In this document: in pieces, positions 37,066 to 39,782 of the stretch
Layout of the letters: each line of letters starts with the position of its first letter
Position numbering within the stretch: position 1 is the first letter of the stretch
DNA from: Gammaproteobacteria bacterium
GTDB lineage: Bacteria; Pseudomonadota; Gammaproteobacteria; SZUA-152
DNA: 39,782 bases
Direction: 5' to 3'
Assembly: GCA_032250735.1 (NCBI GenBank)
Contig: JAVVEP010000027.1
Coordinates: 1-39,782 of the forward strand
Program-made: the position numbers and the translations under genes
Notes under the pieces: generated by a model
What the model was told of the DNA's origin: nothing
What the model saw: the letters and a program-made list of their open reading frames with translations, nothing else
Databases searched by the model: none

Positions 37066-37254
37066 ATGTTAATTTTGACGCGACGCGTGGGTGAATCCCT
37101 GATCATTGGAGATGATGTCACCGTGACTGTCCTGGGCGTCAAAGGCAACCAGGTCCGCATCGGGGTGAACGCCCCTAAAGAAGTATCCGTACACCGTGAA
37201 GAAATTTACGAGCGTATCCAAAGCGAAAAAGATCCGCAGGGGTCGACGGCCTGA
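37066..37254 (+). CDS. csrA: Carbon storage regulator CsrA
   Basis: CsrA is a dimeric RNA-binding protein that controls translation and stability of mRNAs for central metabolism, motility and biofilm genes. The 62-residue product (E. coli 61) begins [20 protein letters not shown] and has the conserved [22 protein letters not shown]; Leu4, Arg6 and the VHREE segment with Arg44 are the RNA-binding residues. Its ribosome binding site lies inside ACAAGGAG, itself a likely CsrA target. It is followed by a strong terminator and tRNA-Ser, the same order as in E. coli. Confidence 0.97.
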   Translation: MLILTRRVGESLIIGDDVTVTVLGVKGNQVRIGVNAPKEVSVHREEIYERIQSEKDPQGSTA

Positions 37255-37272
37255 AGTAGACCGTTTCGTCGC

Positions 37273-37311
37273 AACCGCAAACAAGGCTAATGCTTGTTTG
37301 CGGTTATTTTC
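37273..37311 (+). terminator. csrA terminator
   Basis: A perfect 13-bp stem (AACCGCAAACAAG 37273-37285 with CTTGTTTGCGGTT 37293-37305) around seven bases is followed by ATTTTC. It starts 19 bases after csrA. Confidence 0.88.
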
Positions 37312-37520
37312 CTGACTCGAAGGCAATACCCTTTCCGCAGTTTAGTTCGTTGATGCGCGTTTTTACCGTGCCACCATCTTACTTTCAGCAGACGCAGCGA
37401 CGGATTTATCCGTGGCAGCCGTTTAGTTGTCCCTGTTCGGCGGAAATGGGTTTTCTAATGCCGATATTTCTGGGAGAATAGCGCCCCTGCCGATTTTGCG
37501 TGTTGATGTAGACGGTGTAT

Positions 37521-37610
37521 GGAGAGCTGGCCGAGCGGCTGAAGGCGCGCCCCTGCTAAGGGCGTATGGGTTAACGCCCATCGAGGGTTCGAATCCCTCG
37601 CTCTCCACCA
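37521..37610 (+). tRNA. tRNA-Ser (anticodon GCU)
   Basis: The 90-base class II tRNA has acceptor GGAGAGC paired with GCTCTCC, a serine-type D arm (TGGCCGAGCGGCTGAAGGCG), anticodon GCT in CCCCTGCTAAGGG, a long variable arm (TATGGGTTAACGCCCATC) and GGTTCGAATCC in the T arm. CCA is encoded. It corresponds to E. coli serV, also downstream of csrA. Confidence 0.97.
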
Positions 37611-37688
37611 TATTTCTCCATTGGTGGTGGTATATAACTGCTAATGCGAAATGCAGTACGGGTGCGAGGATGCGCAAGCTCGTCACAA

Positions 37689-37717
37689 TTGACAGGCTAT
37701 AAGCACATCCGCATAAT
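37689..37717 (+). promoter_or_regulatory. tRNA-Arg promoter
   Basis: Consensus TTGACA (37689-37694) and CATAAT (37712-37717) are 17 bases apart and lie 17 bases before tRNA-Arg, so this tRNA can be transcribed separately from tRNA-Ser. Confidence 0.75.
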
Positions 37718-37734
37718 CGCACCTCTTTTCTTAC

Positions 37735-37811
37735 GCGCCCGTAGCTCAGTTGGATAGAGTACCTGGCTACGAACCAGGCGGTCGGGAGTTCGAATCTCTC
37801 CGGGCGCACCA
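37735..37811 (+). tRNA. tRNA-Arg (anticodon ACG)
   Basis: The 77-base gene has acceptor GCGCCCG paired with CGGGCGC, AGCTCAGTTGGATAGAGT in the D arm, anticodon loop CTACGAA with ACG (first base read as inosine after TadA editing), and AGTTCGAATCTC in the T arm. CCA is encoded. It corresponds to E. coli argV. Its 3' end is the probable attachment site of the adjacent integrase-bearing element. Confidence 0.97.
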
Positions 37812-37822
37812 TAATTGTCAAT

Positions 37823-37848
37823 AAGGTCAGTGACTTACTGGCCTTTTT
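37823..37848 (+). terminator. Terminator after tRNA-Arg
   Basis: AAGGTCAGT (37823-37831) pairs with ACTGGCCTT (37837-37845), with one G-U pair and a five-base loop, and runs into TTTTT (37844-37848). It ends the tRNA transcript 12 bases after the gene. Confidence 0.85.
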
Positions 37849-37875
37849 GATATCTATCATTGCAAAACCTCCGGT

Positions 37876-37897
37876 TTTTGTATCAATTTTGTATCAA
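37876..37897. repeat. Two tandem 11-bp repeats near the tRNA-Arg end
   Basis: TTTTGTATCAA occurs twice without a gap (37876-37886, 37887-37897), 65 bases after tRNA-Arg. Tandem short repeats beside an attachment site are often arm-type binding sites for a tyrosine integrase. The link to this integrase is inferred. Confidence 0.55.
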
Positions 37898-38005
37898 CAA
37901 GCATTTTTAAAAGATGTCTTCAGGGTGGCATGTGGGCATTTACATGACATTTCATGAATTGAAACTCACGCGCCTTTTCAAACATCGGCTGGAAGGGCGT
38001 TTAGC

Positions 38006-38020
38006 GGTCGTTGCACGACC
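38006..38020. terminator. 6-3-6 palindrome after the small operon
   Basis: GGTCGT-TGC-ACGACC is a perfect inverted repeat ten bases beyond the stop of the last small gene. It could end the leftward transcript, though no T run follows on the - strand. Confidence 0.4.
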
Positions 38021-38030
38021 AAATTCAAAT

Positions 38031-38279
38031 TCACTTGATCTTTGCCAGCACTGACACGATAAGCTCGCTCAGCGCGATCTGAGAGCGTTTGGCGGCACGC
38101 TTCAACTGATTGTGTATTTTTCGATCAAGATAGATTTTCACTTCCACCCTTTCCTTTTGCGAATCCCGATACCGCTTCTGCCGTTCAGCATTTGTAAGAG
38201 GGGCCAGATCGTTGAGGCGAGGTCGGCCAGGACGACCGGGTAAAGCGTCCTGGGTGTCTTTATCAGCAGGATCTTTCAT
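38031..38279 (-). CDS. Small basic protein, likely ribbon-helix-helix DNA binder
   Basis: The 82-residue product is basic. Its N-terminal third holds an AT-hook-like core (GRPGRPRL) followed by LTNAERQKRYRDSQ; the C-terminal half, VEVKIYLDRKIHNQLKRAAKRSQIALSELIVSVLAKIK, has a predicted strand followed by two helices in the order of a ribbon-helix-helix (CopG/Arc-like) domain. Such proteins often repress their own operons on plasmids and integrated elements. It is the last of three overlapping small genes; its start lies 17 bases inside the end of the previous gene. I do not recognise a named family. Confidence 0.6.
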   Translation of the reverse strand: MKDPADKDTQDALPGRPGRPRLNDLAPLTNAERQKRYRDSQKERVEVKIYLDRKIHNQLKRAAKRSQIALSELIVSVLAKIK

Positions 38280-38511
38280 TGATTTGAATCGTCACGATTT
38301 CTAACAATGTATCAATATCTATATGTACTTCAATTGTGCTTTTAAGCATTTTCATGCCCAGCAACATGGCAAAAATATTACTACTAGCATGATCATCTTG
38401 TGGATTATTTATAAATTCCTGCCATATTTTTGTGAAGAATTCTGGGACATCTAGTTCTTTTTCTAATGCCGATTCTTGGGTTTTCGCTTTGACATTGCTG
38501 TAATCAATCAT
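38263..38511 (-). CDS. Hypothetical 82-residue protein
   Basis: I do not recognise the family. The product is acidic to neutral, probably soluble, with a hydrophobic patch near the middle (SSNIFAMLLGMKMLKSTIEVHIDIDTLLEIVTIQI) but no clear membrane helix or signal peptide. Its ATG overlaps the TGA of the upstream 59-residue gene (ATGA), and its own end overlaps the next gene by 17 bases, so all three are almost surely one translation-coupled operon. Codon use is AT-rich compared with the chromosomal genes to the left, consistent with acquired DNA. Confidence 0.55.
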   Translation of the reverse strand: MIDYSNVKAKTQESALEKELDVPEFFTKIWQEFINNPQDDHASSNIFAMLLGMKMLKSTIEVHIDIDTLLEIVTIQINERSC

Positions 38512-38687
38512 TTCGTTTCTCCATGTAAAATATAATTAGCACTTGAAATTTCATGAATAAAATAAGAATTAAAACGATCTAAATCATCTTGATCAATAGC
38601 ATTTAATGAATTTTCATGTAATTCCCGTAATGCACTTTCAAGACGATCTGCTACTTGATTAATTGTTTGTTGGGTTGGATTGGCCAT
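38508..38687 (-). CDS. Hypothetical 59-residue protein, first gene of the small operon
   Basis: Translation from the ATG at 38687 gives MANPTQQTINQVADRLESAL, continues RELHENSLNAIDQDDLDRFN and ends with YILHGETK. AAAGGGA eight bases upstream is a good ribosome binding site. It is acidic and looks all-helical; no family is recognised. It sits 33 bases downstream of a near-consensus promoter and overlaps the next gene by ATGA, which makes it more credible than its length alone. Confidence 0.6.
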   Translation of the reverse strand: MANPTQQTINQVADRLESALRELHENSLNAIDQDDLDRFNSYFIHEISSANYILHGETK

Positions 38688-38719
38688 TGTTTTGTTCCCT
38701 TTCTTGAGTGTGTAAACAG

Positions 38720-38748
38720 AATATAGTTACCCCGTAACTTATTGTCAA
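38720..38748 (-). promoter_or_regulatory. Promoter of the small operon with embedded palindrome
   Basis: On the - strand TTGACA (38743-38748) and TATATT (38720-38725) are 17 bases apart. The spacer holds a perfect 5-3-5 palindrome GTTAC-N3-GTAAC (38726-38738). An operator between the -35 and -10 of such a strong promoter points to tight repression, perhaps by the ribbon-helix-helix-like product. It lies just after the integrase stop. Confidence 0.75.
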
Positions 38749-38766
38749 GGAATTATTTGCATTTAT

Positions 38767-39782
38767 TTAAATTATTTTTCGATTCGCATTGCCAGCATAT
38801 TCAGACAGATGACCTGGGGAAAGATGTGCGTAGCGCTTTACCATCTCGGTCGAAGACCAGCCACCAAGTTCTTGGAGAACATGCAAAGGAGTTCCATTCT
38901 GAATGTGCCACGACGCCCAGGTATGTCGGAGATCATGCCAACGAAAGTTCTCAATACCGGCACGCACTAGAGCTTTTCGCCAGGCATGGTTATTGGCACG
39001 GGACACAGGAACATTTTCAAATCGTTTTATTTTTGCGTTCCATTTTTGATAGGTAAAAACAAAGTGTGAATGATTACCTTCCAAATCTTTAAGAAGCGCC
39101 TTTGCTTCAAGTGAAAGTGGAACAGTTATTGCCTTGCCTGTCTTAGATTGATCAGAATGGATCCAGGCGACAGAACGACTCATATCAATTTGCGACCAGT
39201 TTAATTGAGTAACGTTATTTTCTCGCAATCCCGTGCAAATCGAAAATGAGGCCATATAAGCAAGATGATTGGGTAACTCAGCAATCAATCTCGAAAACTC
39301 TACTGTGGTTAAATACCGAATGCGTATTTTTGGCTCTGGCAACATGCGCACGTGTGGTGCCTTATCAAGCCATTCCCAATGATTCTCGGCACGTCGAAGG
39401 ATTGCCCGCAAAACCTCCAGCATTCTATTGACCGTCGCAGGCTTTACTTTCTCCTGACAGCGAGCTGTCGTGATTTTTTCAATCAAACCGCGATTTATAT
39501 CGGTAAGCAAAACACCACGCAGGTGAGTATCTAGTTTTTTCAAGTGATGCTTGTCATCACTAAGTGATTTTTTATGAGACTGTTCTTTCAGTCACTGCAC
39601 AACAGCTTGCGACCAGGTGTAAGAATGACGATATCCAAGTTTTTGAAGGCGCCAGTATTCGACCTTTAATTTGTCGTGAAATTCTTGGGCGGCTATTCGG
39701 TCGGAAGTCCCAGCAGATCTAAATATTCGGCTCTTCAGCAGAATCTGTGGGTAAGTTTTGGTTCTGGCAAAGCCCCCAACGT
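38767..39782 (-). pseudogene. Tyrosine recombinase/integrase, interrupted by an in-frame stop; 5' end outside window
   Basis: Site-specific tyrosine recombinases insert and excise mobile DNA. Reading leftward from the window edge, the frame encodes an N-terminal part (RTKTYPQILLKSRIFRSAGT, DRIAAQEFHDKLKVEYWRLQ, YTWSQAVVQ), then TGA at 39592-39594, then LKEQSHKKSL and the core-binding and catalytic domains without a frame change. Catalytic residues are present: Arg in CTGLRENNV, HDLRH, and the Tyr in KRYAHLS. Relatives usually have Trp at the stop position (AVxRWL), so TGG to TGA is the likely change. A start at TTG 39543 could still yield 258 residues with the catalytic domain but without the arm-binding region. 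It faces tRNA-Arg across the small operon. Confidence 0.8.

Noticed and set aside
39592-39594. TGA in the integrase read as selenocysteine or as Trp through an altered code
   Set aside because: Many other genes here end normally in TGA, and relatives have Trp rather than Cys at this place. No selenocysteine insertion structure was seen.

Overview
The window reads as a stretch of gammaproteobacterial chromosome. Evidence: the ribosomal gene order is that of E. coli, with S10, spc and alpha blocks each set off by its own promoter or terminator; the cinA-recA-recX-alaS-lysC-csrA-tRNA-Ser-tRNA-Arg order is known from Gammaproteobacteria (lysC between alaS and csrA as in pseudomonads); and the type II secretion and PA2778/PA2779-type genes have close relatives there. 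A YeeE/YedE thiosulfate transporter hints at sulfur metabolism, so a Chromatiales-like lineage is possible, but I cannot fix the genus.

Layout. 1-14299: the 3' end of tuf, then 28 genes on the + strand, all ribosomal proteins except secY and rpoA (S10 block rpsJ-rpsQ, spc block rplN-rpmJ, alpha block rpsM-rplQ), closed by a strong terminator. 14582-17776: thiosulfate transporter, tRNA-Lys, prfC. 17802-18919: two overlapping exported DUF1566 proteins on the - strand. 19304-25191: gspCDEF, the inner-membrane link, secretin, ATPase and platform protein of a type II secretion system; the pseudopilin genes are not here. 25199-26674: a lipoprotein cysteine peptidase with TPRs and its small membrane partner (PA2778/PA2779 families), - strand. 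27297-28685: a GGDEF diguanylate cyclase. 29006-37254: cinA/pncC, thpR, a divergent CapW/BrxR-like WYL regulator, recA, recX, alaS, lysC, csrA. 37521-37811: tRNA-Ser(GCU) and tRNA-Arg(ACG). 37812-39782: an AT-rich insertion next to tRNA-Arg with three tiny overlapping genes under a near-consensus promoter and a tyrosine integrase interrupted by an in-frame TGA.

How it works together. The left part builds the ribosome, the Sec channel and the RNA polymerase alpha subunit. SecY would export the precursors of the DUF1566 proteins, GspD and the PA2778/PA2779-type proteins. The right part joins DNA repair (recA, recX), translation (alaS, tRNAs), amino-acid synthesis (lysC) and post-transcriptional control (csrA). 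The most unusual points are the WYL regulator facing a recA promoter that has no canonical LexA box, a perfect 7-4-7 palindrome inside the lysC promoter, a zinc-finger form of ribosomal protein S4, and the small operon in the tRNA-Arg insertion.
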